Positions 37,880 through 46,866 of a stretch of DNA of 64,000 bases are shown in pieces (positions within the stretch are counted from its first letter, which is position 1; each line of letters starts with the position of its first letter). The stretch spans positions 1 through 64,000 of the forward strand of contig NZ_KZ983988.1 in the NCBI RefSeq assembly GCF_003569785.1, in the 5' to 3' direction. The DNA comes from Leucobacter sp. wl10. GTDB taxonomy: Bacteria > Actinomycetota > Actinomycetes > Actinomycetales > Microbacteriaceae. The notes beneath the pieces are model-generated. The model did not search any database, had not been told where the DNA came from, and was given only the letters and a program-made list of their open reading frames with translations. The position numbers and the translations under genes were made by a program.

Positions 37880-39894
37880 GCCGCGGGGATCACCGATTCG
37901 ACGCGGTCTTCGTGGGCGGGGGACCGCGCGCGGTGGCGACGGTCGCTCGGCTCGTCGCCCGGCTGCGCGCCGCGCGCGAGGCGATCGGTTCGGCGCCGGG
38001 CGCCGGGGCGCGGACCGATGCGGATGCGCCGCTGCGGGTCGTGCTCATCGACTCGGTGGAGATCGCCGCGGGCGCCACGTGGCGCACCGACCAGCCCGCC
38101 GAGTATCTGAACAACACGACGGTCGCGGCGACGACCATCCACCCCGACGAGTCGACGCCCATGAGCGGGCCTCCCGCTCCCGGTCCCGCGCTCGGCGACT
38201 GGATCGCCGAGGTCGAGCGCGCGGGCGCGCACCCCTTCGCCGACTGGGTGGTCGCGGAGGCGCGCGGGCTGCGGTCGTTCGACTTCCCGACCCGGCGGGT
38301 CCAGGGCGTCTACTACCGGGACCAGCTCGACGCCGCGAAGGCCAGCGGCCTCGTCGAAGTCGAAGAGGTGCTGGGCTCGGCCGTCGACCTCGTCGCCGGC
38401 GAGGGTCTGAGGCACGTGCTGCTCTCCGACGGAAGAGTGTTCAGCGCGCCCGTCGTCGTGCTCGCTCAGGGCATGGTGCAGGCCCGCCCGACACCGGAGG
38501 CGCGGGAGCTCGCGCGTACCGCCGACGAGCACGGGCTCACCTACATCGCACCCGACATGCCCGCCGAACAGCCGTGGGAGCTGATGTTCCCGACCGCCGG
38601 GGCGACCGCCGGTTCCACCATCCTCGTCCGCGGACTCGGTGCGAACTTCTTCGACGTCGTCGGGCACCTGAGCAGGCAGTGGGGCGGTCGCTTCGAACCG
38701 GTCGAGGGCGATGCCCTGCGCCGGCTCCGCTACGTGGCGAGCGGGCGCGAGCCCAGGATCGTAGCGGGTTCCCGCCGCGGCCTCCCGTATCGCAGCAAGC
38801 CCGACGGCGATGCGCCGACGGCGCCCTTCGAGGTGCGCTACGCGGTGCCGGAGTGGTTCGAGGGGCTCGGCGCGCAGCGCGGGCTCTCGCTCAGGCACGA
38901 CGTGTTCCCCACGCTCGCCGCCGAGTTCGCTCACGCCCATCTCGCGGCGCTCGAGCGCTGGGCGCCGAACGCGGTGGTGCCGGGCTGGCGCGAGCGGCTG
39001 GACGCGGCGTCGGGTCTACCGGGGGTCGAGAGCGTGCTCGAGCGGCACGTCGCCGACGACCGTCACCGCTTCTCGATCGACGAGCTGCGCCGGCCCACTC
39101 GAGGCGTGCGCGTGGGGCCGGAGCGCTGGGCGGAGCTCGTGCGGCGCCACGTCGAGGACGAGCTGGGCTCGATGACGCACCCCTCGCGCCACCCGCGCGC
39201 CGCCGTGAATCGCGCCATGGGCATGCTGCGGGGCAGGGTCGCGAGGCTCGGCGTCGTCGGGGCGCTCAGCGGGGACTCAGCCGTGCACGACCTGCACGGC
39301 TGGTTCGACGGCGACGCGCTGTTCATGGCCTCGGGCCCGCCCTCGTCGCGCACCCGTGAAGTGCTGGCGCTGATCGAGGCGGGCGTCATCGAGCTCATCG
39401 GCCCGGAGGCGACGGTCGGGTTCGACGAGCGGGAGCGCCTGTTCCGTCTCTCCTCACCGATCTCGGGCCGTTCCGCGCTGTCGCCCATCCTGGTCGAGAC
39501 CCGCATGTCCAAGGGCAAGGTGCCGAACACGAGCGATCCGCTCCTGCGTTCGCTGCTCGATACGGGCAGGGCGCGCATCCGCACGATCGAAGGCGTCCCG
39601 ACTGCCAGCCTCGACACCACGCTCGCAGAGGTCGACGAGGGCGCCCTGCACGGCTTCAACCTCGTCGGTGCCGACGGCGCCGCGGACGCGCGCGTGATCG
39701 TGCTGGGGATCCCCGCGCTCAGCACGCAGCCGGGCAGCGCGATCGGCGCGACACCGGGCAAGCCCTCCCCGCTGCTGGCGGGAGCCGACATCGCGGCGAA
39801 GCAGATCCTGGCCCGGCGGGCGGACAGGAGGCGCGGCGAGCCGGAGAACGCGGACCGGATCGCCGACCCGGTCGGCCAGAGCAGCGGAGACTGA
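37876..39894 (+). CDS. FAD/NAD(P)-binding protein, large (672 aa)
   Basis: Starts at a TTG overlapping the ATPase stop by 4 nt. The N-terminus has DAVFVGGGPRAVATVARL, the FAD-binding GGGPRA type of the FAD_NAD_binding_9 family, and further nucleotide-binding-like segments (VVVLAQGMVQARP near 195; TILVRGLGANFFDVVGHL near 250). Members are poorly characterised and resemble N-hydroxylases. Its place in the importer operon suggests it modifies, oxidises or reductively releases the imported compound. That is inference only; no substrate is known. Confidence 0.85.
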   Translation: MSRGDHRFDAVFVGGGPRAVATVARLVARLRAAREAIGSAPGAGARTDADAPLRVVLIDSVEIAAGATWRTDQPAEYLNNTTVAATTIHPDESTPMSGPPAPGPALGDWIAEVERAGAHPFADWVVAEARGLRSFDFPTRRVQGVYYRDQLDAAKASGLVEVEEVLGSAVDLVAGEGLRHVLLSDGRVFSAPVVVLAQGMVQARPTPEARELARTADEHGLTYIAPDMPAEQPWELMFPTAGATAGSTILVRGLGANFFDVVGHLSRQWGGRFEPVEGDALRRLRYVASGREPRIVAGSRRGLPYRSKPDGDAPTAPFEVRYAVPEWFEGLGAQRGLSLRHDVFPTLAAEFAHAHLAALERWAPNAVVPGWRERLDAASGLPGVESVLERHVADDRHRFSIDELRRPTRGVRVGPERWAELVRRHVEDELGSMTHPSRHPRAAVNRAMGMLRGRVARLGVVGALSGDSAVHDLHGWFDGDALFMASGPPSSRTREVLALIEAGVIELIGPEATVGFDERERLFRLSSPISGRSALSPILVETRMSKGKVPNTSDPLLRSLLDTGRARIRTIEGVPTASLDTTLAEVDEGALHGFNLVGADGAADARVIVLGIPALSTQPGSAIGATPGKPSPLLAGADIAAKQILARRADRRRGEPENADRIADPVGQSSGD

Positions 39895-39937
39895 GCGCGC
39901 AGCGGGTCCACTCTCGCGGCCTCCCCGCCCGCCACCG

Positions 39938-40870
39938 CTACTCTCGCCCCGCCAGCCTCCGGCCGAGCGCCACCGCCGCGACCGCCACGGCCCCCCACGC
40001 CAGCCCGAACACGGCCGAGAGCGCACTGTCGATCAGCCAGGTCGCGAAGCCGGGTGCGCGCACCGCCTCCGTGACGCCGGTGAGAAGACCGTAGGGCGCG
40101 TGCCAGCCGACCTCGGACAGGTTCACGATCAGCAGGTGGCCGCCCACCCACAGCATCGCGACCACGCCGACCGCGCTGATCGTGCGGAACACCGCGGGCA
40201 TCGCCCGCACGAGCAGCTGGCCGAAGCGGCGCGTCGGCCCGGATCCTCGCCGCATCAGCCACAGCCCCGCGTCGTCCATCTTCACCAGCAGAGCCACGGC
40301 CCCGTACACGGCGACGGTCATCGACAGGCCGACGGCGACGAGGATCATGAGCCGCATCCCCCAGCCGTCGGTGTCGATGTTCGCCAGAGAGATGAGCATG
40401 ATCTCGGCCGAGAGCACGAGGTCGGTGCGCACCGCGCTGCCGACGATCTGCCGCTCGTCCACGGCGGGGCGCTCGAGCACTTCCTCGACCGTGCTCTCCC
40501 GCTCCTCGCCCCGCAGCGAGCCGATCCAGCGCCACGCCTTCTCGGCGCCCTCGTAGACGAGGTAGGTGCCCCCGATCAGCAGCATCCAGGGGAACACCCA
40601 CGGCGCCCACGCGCTCAGCAGCATGATCGCCGCGGTGATGACCGCCTTGTTGATCAGCGACCCCCGGGCGATGCGCCAGATCACCGGCAGCTCCCGCTTG
40701 GGGTTGATGCCCCGCACGTACTGCGGCGTCACCGCGGCGTCGTCGATCACCACGCCCGCGGCCTTCGCCGACGCCTTCGCGGCTCCGGCGGCCACGTCGT
40801 CGATCGACGCGGCCGCCGCCTTGGCCAGCACCGCGATGTCATCGAAGAGTGCGAAGAAGCTCGAACTCAC
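39938..40870 (-). CDS. DUF808-family membrane protein (YedI-like)
   Basis: A 310-residue membrane protein with the DUF808 opening SSFFALFDDIAVLAKAAAASIDDVA and the repeated GINPKRELPVIWRIARGSL motif; about five to six membrane helices follow. No function is established for the family. The GTG at 40870 overlaps the stop of the upstream nucleosidase gene (GTGA). Confidence 0.9.
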   Translation of the reverse strand: MSSSFFALFDDIAVLAKAAAASIDDVAAGAAKASAKAAGVVIDDAAVTPQYVRGINPKRELPVIWRIARGSLINKAVITAAIMLLSAWAPWVFPWMLLIGGTYLVYEGAEKAWRWIGSLRGEERESTVEEVLERPAVDERQIVGSAVRTDLVLSAEIMLISLANIDTDGWGMRLMILVAVGLSMTVAVYGAVALLVKMDDAGLWLMRRGSGPTRRFGQLLVRAMPAVFRTISAVGVVAMLWVGGHLLIVNLSEVGWHAPYGLLTGVTEAVRAPGFATWLIDSALSAVFGLAWGAVAVAAVALGRRLAGRE

Positions 40871-41481
40871 GCGCGGTCCCCCTCCGGCGGCCTCGGCGGC
40901 CCCGGCGGCCCCGGCTCCGCCCTGTCCAGCCGCGCCCGCCAGAACTCGCGCAGCTGCTCGCTCTTGCGGAACACGATCGCGTCCCACTCCTCGTCGGTCG
41001 TCGAGCTGTCGGCGAAGTCGGAGGGGATCTTGAACAGCTGCAGCGGCACGTCGAAGCGCTCGCAGACGCTCGCGTACGCGTAGGCCTCCATGTCGACGAG
41101 GGAGGTGCCGAGCCCCGCGATCCGGGCCCGCTGCGCGTCGTCCCTCACGAACGCGTCGCCGGTGGCCAGCACCGCGGTCGATTCGGGGGGCAGGATCGCC
41201 TCGCCCCGTGGCCGCAGCTCGGGCGACGGCAGGGAGAAGTCGTGCTGCACCACGCCGACGATCTGGTAGACCTCGTCGAGGTGCGGACGCTCCTCGCCGT
41301 CGCTCACGACGCCGGCGGTGCCCAGCACCACCACCCGGCCGAAGTCCCCCGCGGCGAGCGCATCCGCGAGCGACACCGCCGCGTTCACCTTGCCGACTCC
41401 CGTGACGAGATGGGGAACATCCGCGAAGGCCGAGGCCTCGTCGCGGTGCGCGAACACGAGCAGCGTGCGGGGCTCTGTCAT
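40867..41481 (-). CDS. nucleosidase / nucleoside-phosphorylase-fold protein
   Basis: A 204-residue PNP-fold protein of the MTA/SAH nucleosidase-like kind: TGVGKVNAAVSLADAL, VVVLGTAGVV, then TSLVDMEAYAYASVCERF, with the ribose-binding MEAY glutamate. It ends with a Pro/Gly-rich tail. It cleaves or phosphorolyses a purine nucleoside; which one is unclear. The ATG at 41481 with AGGGAG upstream is preferred over an ATG 51 nt further out. Interesting beside luxS (42241) and the SAH-deaminase-like gene (43736), but on a separate transcript. Confidence 0.83.
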   Translation of the reverse strand: MTEPRTLLVFAHRDEASAFADVPHLVTGVGKVNAAVSLADALAAGDFGRVVVLGTAGVVSDGEERPHLDEVYQIVGVVQHDFSLPSPELRPRGEAILPPESTAVLATGDAFVRDDAQRARIAGLGTSLVDMEAYAYASVCERFDVPLQLFKIPSDFADSSTTDEEWDAIVFRKSEQLREFWRARLDRAEPGPPGPPRPPEGDRA

Positions 41482-41753
41482 CGGCTTCTCCCTGCGGCGC
41501 TCCGCGCCATCGATCCTGATCCGCATCAACACTAGCGCTTCTCGAAGATTCGTTCTATACTGTCAAGCTGAGCTTGCGAACAGCACGCGTTTCCGCCACA
41601 TGGAGCAGATCCAGGGCGTCGACTTCTCAACTCCGCGCATCACGCGAAGCTCAGCAGCACGGCGATGGCCTCTTCCACAGGCCTTCCTTGGCTTGCCGCC
41701 GTGCATTTCACCGATCGCGCACCACGGTGGTGCGCGCCAGAGAGGACTCGAAC

Positions 41754-42053
41754 ATGGAACACCGCATCACCGCATTCACCGACCAGCACCGGGCGCGCGC
41801 CCTGCGCACCCCTTATCACTCCCTCGGCGACGGCCGCGAGATGCTCGTGCCCGACTGGGCGCAGCACCGCTCCGTGTACCGATCGTCCGGTCGCACGCTG
41901 TACCTCGTGGAGACCGACAGCCTGGCTGAGGCCAGGGACGACCTGGAGCGGCTCGGACGAGCCGGCTGGGACGTGCGCGTCGCCGAGGATCCCGCGGCCC
42001 CCTCCCGGGCGCGGATCGCGTTCACCCGCAAGGAGTTCGCGAGGGCCGCGTGA
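41754..42053 (+). CDS. hypothetical protein, 99 aa
   Basis: Soluble, charged protein with no family I recognise. Residues 1-45 include [21 protein letters not shown]; residues 55-85 have an alpha-beta pattern ([32 protein letters not shown]). GAGG lies about 10 nt before the ATG. It is followed by the long hairpin at 42084-42140 and then luxS. Confidence 0.65.
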   Translation: MEHRITAFTDQHRARALRTPYHSLGDGREMLVPDWAQHRSVYRSSGRTLYLVETDSLAEARDDLERLGRAGWDVRVAEDPAAPSRARIAFTRKEFARAA

Positions 42054-42083
42054 CCGGACGCCGCAGGCCCGCGGCGCCCCTCG

Positions 42084-42140
42084 ACCGGAGCCCCGATCGG
42101 TCGCTCTCCCACTGGGGAGGCGGCCGATCGGGGCTCCGGT
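42084..42140. terminator. long bipartite hairpin before luxS
   Basis: Perfect 17-bp arms ACCGGAGCCCCGATCGG (42084-42100) and 42124-42140, with an inner CTCCC/GGGAG stem (42106-42110, 42115-42119). It begins 31 nt after the 99-aa gene. There is no T-run, so termination is probable but not certain. Confidence 0.6.
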
Positions 42141-42228
42141 TCCCGCTTCAGGGCGCGGCCGCGGCACGCGTACCCCGCGGGCGCCCGTAACGGGGAGTCG
42201 CACTCGGGGCGAGCGCCGCGTCGCTCGC

Positions 42229-42234
42229 TACACT
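42229..42234 (+). promoter_or_regulatory. -10 element of a probable leaderless luxS promoter
   Basis: TACACT lies exactly 6 nt before the luxS ATG, with no ribosome binding site between, so transcription probably begins at the A of the start codon. Confidence 0.6.
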
Positions 42235-42240
42235 GGCCGC

Positions 42241-42732
42241 ATGAGCGATGTCGAACTGGCCGAGGTCGAGAGCTTCTCCCTGGATCACACGAGAGTGCTG
42301 GCCCCGTATGTGCGGCTGATCGGCGTGGAACGCGGCCCGAGGGGCGACGCCATCTCCAACTTCGACGTGCGGCTCGTGCAGCCCAACGAGGGCGAGATCC
42401 CGACCGCGGGCCTGCACACCATCGAGCACACGCTCGCGGCGCTGCTGCGCACCCGCTTCGATGGCCTCATCGACATCTCGCCGTTCGGCTGCCGCACGGG
42501 CTTCCACCTGATCGCGTGGGGCGAGCCCTCGACCGAGACCGTCGCGGCGGCCATCAAGAGCTCGCTCGAGGACCTGGTCGAGCGCGTCACCTGGGAGGAC
42601 GTGCCCGGCACCGAGGCGGTGAGCTGCGGCAACTACCGCGACCACAGCCTGCACTCCGCGAAGGAGTGGGCCAAGCGGGTGCTGGATCAGGGCATCAGCC
42701 TCGACGCGTTCGAGCGCTCGCGCATCGCGTAG
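42241..42732 (+). CDS. luxS: S-ribosylhomocysteine lyase LuxS
   Basis: Splits S-ribosylhomocysteine into homocysteine and DPD, the precursor of autoinducer-2, in methyl-cycle recycling. The 163-residue protein has the metal site HTIEH (H59, H63 with catalytic E62), catalytic C84 in SPFGCRTGF, and the third ligand C129 in [14 protein letters not shown]. It is complete. The ATG is set by the leaderless -10 and by family length. Confidence 0.97.
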   Translation: MSDVELAEVESFSLDHTRVLAPYVRLIGVERGPRGDAISNFDVRLVQPNEGEIPTAGLHTIEHTLAALLRTRFDGLIDISPFGCRTGFHLIAWGEPSTETVAAAIKSSLEDLVERVTWEDVPGTEAVSCGNYRDHSLHSAKEWAKRVLDQGISLDAFERSRIA

Positions 42733-42852
42733 GGGGCGGCGGGCGGCGCGGGCCGACCGCCGGGCCGAATCCGGGTCGAAACTCTCACAGCGGGAACGCC
42801 TCACACGGCGAGGCGGCGAACCGGATTCCGGGAACCGCAGGCTCCGCCCACC

Positions 42853-43608
42853 CTACGCGACCAGCACGTCGAGCGCGGCGGCGAGCGCGCCGTCGACCGC
42901 CCGCGTCACGATCTCGCGGTAGGGATCGTAGCCGTCCATCGACTCGTCCTGCGCGGCGAGCGGGTTGCCGTCGATCGCGAACACCGCCGCCGACTCGATG
43001 CCGTGCAGCGATGCGATGACGAACAGCGCGGCGGCCTCCATCTCGACCGCGACGGCGCCCGCCCGCTGCCACATGCGCAGGTCGACGCCCGTGATCACGT
43101 CGCCCGGGTAGAACATGTCGCCCGTCACCACGATGCCGCTGTGCACGTCGAGGCCGGTCCCGGCCGCCGCGCCCTTGAGCGCGATGACCAGCTCGGGGGT
43201 GGCGAGCGCCGGGAACTCGGTGGGCACGAGCTGGTGGCTCACCCCGTCGGCGCGCACGGCGCCCGTCGCCACGACGATCGCGCCGTCGACCACGTTCGGC
43301 TGCATGCCGCCCGCGGTGCCCGAGCGGATGATGCGGGTCGCTCCCCCGCGCGCGAGCTCCTCGAAGCAGACGGCCGCGCCAGCGGCCCCGACGCCGTGCG
43401 AGGCCACCGTGACGGGTACGCCCCGGTGGCTGCCGGCGTAGAGGTGGTACTCGCGGTTGGCGGCGAGCTGCCGCGCGTCGTCGAGGCGCTCGGCGACGCG
43501 GGCCGCGCGGGCCGGATCGCCGACCACGAGCGCGCGGTCGGCGAGATCGGAGACCCGGGCTCGCAGCAGCGGGAGCTCGGCGTCGGCGGGAAGTCTGACG
43601 GGTGCCAT
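42853..43608 (-). CDS. nucleoside phosphorylase
   Basis: A 251-residue PNP/UDP-family (NP-I) phosphorylase: ALVVGDPARAARVAERLD at the N-terminus (phosphate-binding GDPxR), IIRSGTAGGMQPNV and AVAVEMEAAALFVIASLHG with the nucleoside-binding MEAA. It cleaves purine nucleosides or uridine with phosphate. It lies 127 nt downstream of the SAH/MTA-deaminase-like gene on the same strand, suggesting consecutive steps on adenosine- or inosine-type compounds. Confidence 0.9.
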   Translation of the reverse strand: MAPVRLPADAELPLLRARVSDLADRALVVGDPARAARVAERLDDARQLAANREYHLYAGSHRGVPVTVASHGVGAAGAAVCFEELARGGATRIIRSGTAGGMQPNVVDGAIVVATGAVRADGVSHQLVPTEFPALATPELVIALKGAAAGTGLDVHSGIVVTGDMFYPGDVITGVDLRMWQRAGAVAVEMEAAALFVIASLHGIESAAVFAIDGNPLAAQDESMDGYDPYREIVTRAVDGALAAALDVLVA

Positions 43609-43735
43609 GCGGGGTGCCTTTCGTTCGTGTGGTCCGTGTGCGCCGCAGAGGGGCTGCGATCCGCGCGAGGTATGCGGTTCGGCGGCGGATCGGCCGCCTG
43701 TTCCGCGGATGATGCGCCCGGTGCCGGCAAGCCGC

Positions 43736-45070
43736 TCACGAACCCGCGGCGGCCAGCCGTTTGCGGGCCCGCGCCGCGCGGGCGCGGATCGCCCCCGCGT
43801 CGAGCGTCAGGTGCTCGCCGTCGGCGTAGACGTGCCGCCCGCCGATGAACACGTGCCGCACGTCGGCCCCGGTGGCGGCGAAGCCGAGGTGGGAGACGAG
43901 GGCGCGCGGCTGCGCCGAGAGGTCGAGAGGGGTCGCGGTGGATCCCGTCACGTCGAGCGCGATCACGTCGGCGAGGCGACCCGCCTCGAGCGCCCCGGTC
44001 TCGCGAAAGCCGATCGCCTCGGCGCCGCCCCGGGTCGCGATGTCGAGCACGTCGGAGGCGCGCACGATCGCGGCGTCCTGCCGCGCGCCGCGGTGCAGGA
44101 TCGTCGCCGTCTTGATCTCCTCGAAGAGGTCGAGCGTGTTGTTGCTCGCCACGGAATCGGTGCCGAGCGAGACGCGCAGCCCCGCCTCCCGCCACTCCGG
44201 CAGAGGCGCGATGCCGCAGCCGAGCTTGAGGTTGGAGACCGGGTTGTGGCTCACGGCGGTGCCGGTGCGGGCGAACAGCCCGATCTCGCCCTCGGTCAGG
44301 TGCACGCAGTGCGCGGCGAGCACCTCGGCGTCGAAGAGGCCCAGCGAGGCGAGATGCTCGCCGGGGGTCGTTCCGTAGCGCTCCCGGATCTGCTCGACCT
44401 CCGCCGCCGACTCGGAGACGTGGGTGTGGATCGGGATCCCGCACTCGATCGCCCGCGCGGCGATGTCGCGCAGGAACTCGGGCGGGCAGGTGTAGGGGGC
44501 GTGCGGGCCGTAGGCGACGCGGATCTGCCGGTCGCCGGCGTACCGCTCGGCGAGCGCCTCGGTCTGCTCGACGGCCTCGGCCCCGGTCCACGACGAGACG
44601 CCCGGGAAGCCGACGGAATCGGGCGCGAACGAGGCGAGCGCGACCATCGCCCGCATGCCGGCCGCGCGCACGAGCTCGATGAGCCGCTCGTCCCAGTGGT
44701 ACATGTCGGCGAAGGCAACGGTTCCGGTCTCGATCATCTCGACCATCGCCAGCTGCAACCCCGTCGCCACGTCCTCGTGGGTGAGGTGCTGCTCGAGCGC
44801 CTGCACTGCGGCGAGCCACGGCATGAAGCCCTCGTCGTCGGAGACGCCGCGCAGCAGCGTCATCGCGGAGTGGGTGTGCCCGTTCACGAGTCCCGGCATG
44901 AGCACGTGACCGGAGAGGTCGCGCGTCTCGCGATCCGGGTCCCCGGGGGCGCTCGGGCGCGCGGATCCCGCGTAGGTGATGCGTCCGCTGCCGTCGAAGG
45001 CCAGCTCGGCGCCGACCACCACCCCCTCGGGCGTCAGCATCGCGTCGGCCCGCAGTACGGTCTCGCCCAT
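43736..45070 (-). CDS. amidohydrolase, S-adenosylhomocysteine/MTA deaminase-like
   Basis: A 444-residue amidohydrolase with the metal motif VNGHTHSAMTLLRG (HxH), the later HTHVSE and HCVHL histidines, and GTDSVASNN with the catalytic Asp. These are standard for the TrzA/MtaD/SahD branch that deaminates SAH, MTA or adenosine to inosyl products. AAGGAGG lies 5 nt before the ATG at 45070. A nucleoside phosphorylase follows. Other deaminase substrates (guanine- or hydroxydechloroatrazine-like) are possible. Confidence 0.86.
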   Translation of the reverse strand: MGETVLRADAMLTPEGVVVGAELAFDGSGRITYAGSARPSAPGDPDRETRDLSGHVLMPGLVNGHTHSAMTLLRGVSDDEGFMPWLAAVQALEQHLTHEDVATGLQLAMVEMIETGTVAFADMYHWDERLIELVRAAGMRAMVALASFAPDSVGFPGVSSWTGAEAVEQTEALAERYAGDRQIRVAYGPHAPYTCPPEFLRDIAARAIECGIPIHTHVSESAAEVEQIRERYGTTPGEHLASLGLFDAEVLAAHCVHLTEGEIGLFARTGTAVSHNPVSNLKLGCGIAPLPEWREAGLRVSLGTDSVASNNTLDLFEEIKTATILHRGARQDAAIVRASDVLDIATRGGAEAIGFRETGALEAGRLADVIALDVTGSTATPLDLSAQPRALVSHLGFAATGADVRHVFIGGRHVYADGEHLTLDAGAIRARAARARKRLAAAGS

Positions 45071-45138
45071 GGTGCCTCCTTCGTCGTCCAGGCCACTGTA
45101 TCGCCCGCCCCGGACATTCCCGTCGGGCCCCGCCCGGC

Positions 45139-45966
45139 CTACCAGCCGGGGGTGGCGAGCATGCCGCCGTCGACGGCCAGATCCTGACCCGTGATGAACG
45201 ACGCGGCGGGCGAGGCGAGCAGCACGCAGGCGTCTCCGACGTCGTCCGCCGTCGCGAGCCGACCGAGCGGAGCGTGCGCGATCCAGCTCTCGACGCCCTC
45301 GGGCCAGGCCTCGGCGAGGCCGGGCCGGGCCACGAGCCCGGGAGACACCGTGTTGACCCGGATCCCCGCCGGGCCGAGCTCCAGCGCCGCCGCCCGGGCG
45401 TGCATCACCAGCCCAGCCTTCGCGACGGCGTAGTGCGCGTGGGCCGGGGCCGGGCGGCTGGCCTCGATCGAGGCGATGTGCGTGATCCAGCGGCTCGACC
45501 GCGGACCGGGCGAGGTTCGGGATCCCGAGCCCGCGGTGCCCGCCCCCATCGCCGCGGCGGCCTCGCGCGACAGCTCGAACACCGCGCCGAGGTTGGTGCC
45601 GAGCACCTCGTCCCACTCCTCGCGCGAGGTCTCGGCGAGCGGGGCGAGCGGCTGGATTCCGGCGTTGTTGACGAGCCCGTCGAGCCCGCCGAGCGCGCGC
45701 ACGGCCTCGACGACCAGCCTGACCGCCGCGCCCGGCTCCGCGAGGTCGGCGCGCACCGCGACCGCGCGCGCACCGCGGTCCCGCAGCTCCTCGACCAGCG
45801 CGAACGCCGCGTCGATCGACGCCGACGAGGCCCCCCGGTAGTGCACCGCCGTCCGTGCCCCGGCGGCGGCGAACCGCCGCGCGATGCCGGCTCCGATGCC
45901 GCCCGACGCCCCCGTCACCAGCACCCGCTGCCCGCTCAGGTCGGGCAGGCTCGTGTCTCGCGTCAT
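45139..45966 (-). CDS. short-chain dehydrogenase/reductase
   Basis: A 275-residue classical SDR: VLVTGASGGIGAGIA for the cofactor, LVNNAGIQ, the catalytic Tyr/Lys in HYAVAKAG, and the C-terminal SPAASFITGQDLAVDGGM. A 15-residue Gly/Ser/Pro-rich insertion (GAGTAGSGSRTSPGPRSS) stands before the catalytic serine strand. The substrate is unknown. It starts 2 nt after the isoprenyl transferase stop, so the two are probably one transcript. Confidence 0.88.
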   Translation of the reverse strand: MTRDTSLPDLSGQRVLVTGASGGIGAGIARRFAAAGARTAVHYRGASSASIDAAFALVEELRDRGARAVAVRADLAEPGAAVRLVVEAVRALGGLDGLVNNAGIQPLAPLAETSREEWDEVLGTNLGAVFELSREAAAAMGAGTAGSGSRTSPGPRSSRWITHIASIEASRPAPAHAHYAVAKAGLVMHARAAALELGPAGIRVNTVSPGLVARPGLAEAWPEGVESWIAHAPLGRLATADDVGDACVLLASPAASFITGQDLAVDGGMLATPGW

Positions 45967-45968
45967 GC

Positions 45969-46754
45969 TCAGCCCCCCATCCGCCGCTGGCGCGAGGAGT
46001 AGTCGCGCAGGGCGCGCAGCAGGTCGACCTCGCGCAGGTCGGGGTAGAGCGCCTCGACGAAGTAGAACTCCGAGTGCGCCGACTGCCAGATCATGAAGTC
46101 GGAGAGCCGCTGCTCCCCCGAGGTGCGGATGATCAGGTCGGGATCCGCCTGCCCGCGCGTCCACAGGTGCTCGCCGATGACCTCCGGGGTGAGCCGGTCG
46201 GCGAGCGTGTCGATCGTTCCGCCCTCGGCCTGGTGCTCCGCGATGACGCTGCGCATCGCCGCGGTGATCTCGCTGCGGCCGCCGTAGCCGACGGCGAGAT
46301 TGATGTGCAGCCCGTCGTGCTCGGCCGTTTCGGCCTCGGCCGCGGCGAGCGCCGCCGCGAGCGCCTCCGACAGCCCGTCGCACGACCCCACGTGCTTCAC
46401 GCGCCAGCGCGGATTCTTCGCGAGCTGCCCGGCGAGGCCGCCGATGATCCCGAAGAGATCCTCGAGCTCCTGCCGGTCCCGCGCCCGCAGATTGTCGGCC
46501 GAGAGCAGGTACAGCGTGACCGTGCCGACGCCGGCTTCCTCGCACCAGCCGATGAACTCCAGCACCTTCTGCGCACCGGCGCGGTGCCCGTACGCCGCCC
46601 GCTCCTGGAGCCGCTGCCTGGCCCAGCGCCGGTTGCCGTCGACGATCACCGCGATGTGGCCCGGCACGCTCGACGGGTCGATCTCCCGGCGCAGGCGCCG
46701 CTGGTAGAGCCGGTAGAGCAGACCGGCGCGCGGCGGCGTGGGCTGGGCGTTCAC
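45969..46754 (-). CDS. cis-isoprenyl diphosphate synthase (UppS family)
   Basis: Condenses isopentenyl diphosphate in cis to make polyprenyl or short-chain Z-prenyl diphosphates for envelope lipid carriers. Seen: HIAVIVDGNRRWAR with catalytic Asp near 39 (NRRWA instead of NGRWA), YLLSADNLRARD, and ADPDLIIRTSGEQRLSDFMIWQ. The family motifs are complete over about 261 residues. The GTG at 46754 is favoured because a TACACT -10 lies 7 nt before it; a GTG at 46760 is the alternative. Actinobacteria usually have two such genes; which one this is cannot be told. Confidence 0.9.
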   Translation of the reverse strand: MNAQPTPPRAGLLYRLYQRRLRREIDPSSVPGHIAVIVDGNRRWARQRLQERAAYGHRAGAQKVLEFIGWCEEAGVGTVTLYLLSADNLRARDRQELEDLFGIIGGLAGQLAKNPRWRVKHVGSCDGLSEALAAALAAAEAETAEHDGLHINLAVGYGGRSEITAAMRSVIAEHQAEGGTIDTLADRLTPEVIGEHLWTRGQADPDLIIRTSGEQRLSDFMIWQSAHSEFYFVEALYPDLREVDLLRALRDYSSRQRRMGG

Positions 46755-46761
46755 TCTCACG

Positions 46762-46767
46762 AGTGTA
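46762..46767 (-). promoter_or_regulatory. -10 element of a probable leaderless uppS-family promoter
   Basis: TACACT on the minus strand, 7 nt before the GTG at 46754 and with no ribosome site. If used, it fixes that start. Confidence 0.5.
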
Positions 46768-46854
46768 TCGCTAGGGCGGGGCGACGACCGGAGCAGCCGG
46801 GAATTCTCGCTGGAGATCCCCCACATGCATGCCCCCGCAGAACTGTACGGAACA

Positions 46855-46860
46855 TACACT
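46855..46860 (+). promoter_or_regulatory. -10 element of a probable leaderless PAQR-gene promoter
   Basis: TACACT, 6 nt before the ATG at 46867, no ribosome site visible. It mirrors the divergent promoter at 46762-46767. Confidence 0.55.
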
Positions 46861-46866
46861 CGTAGC

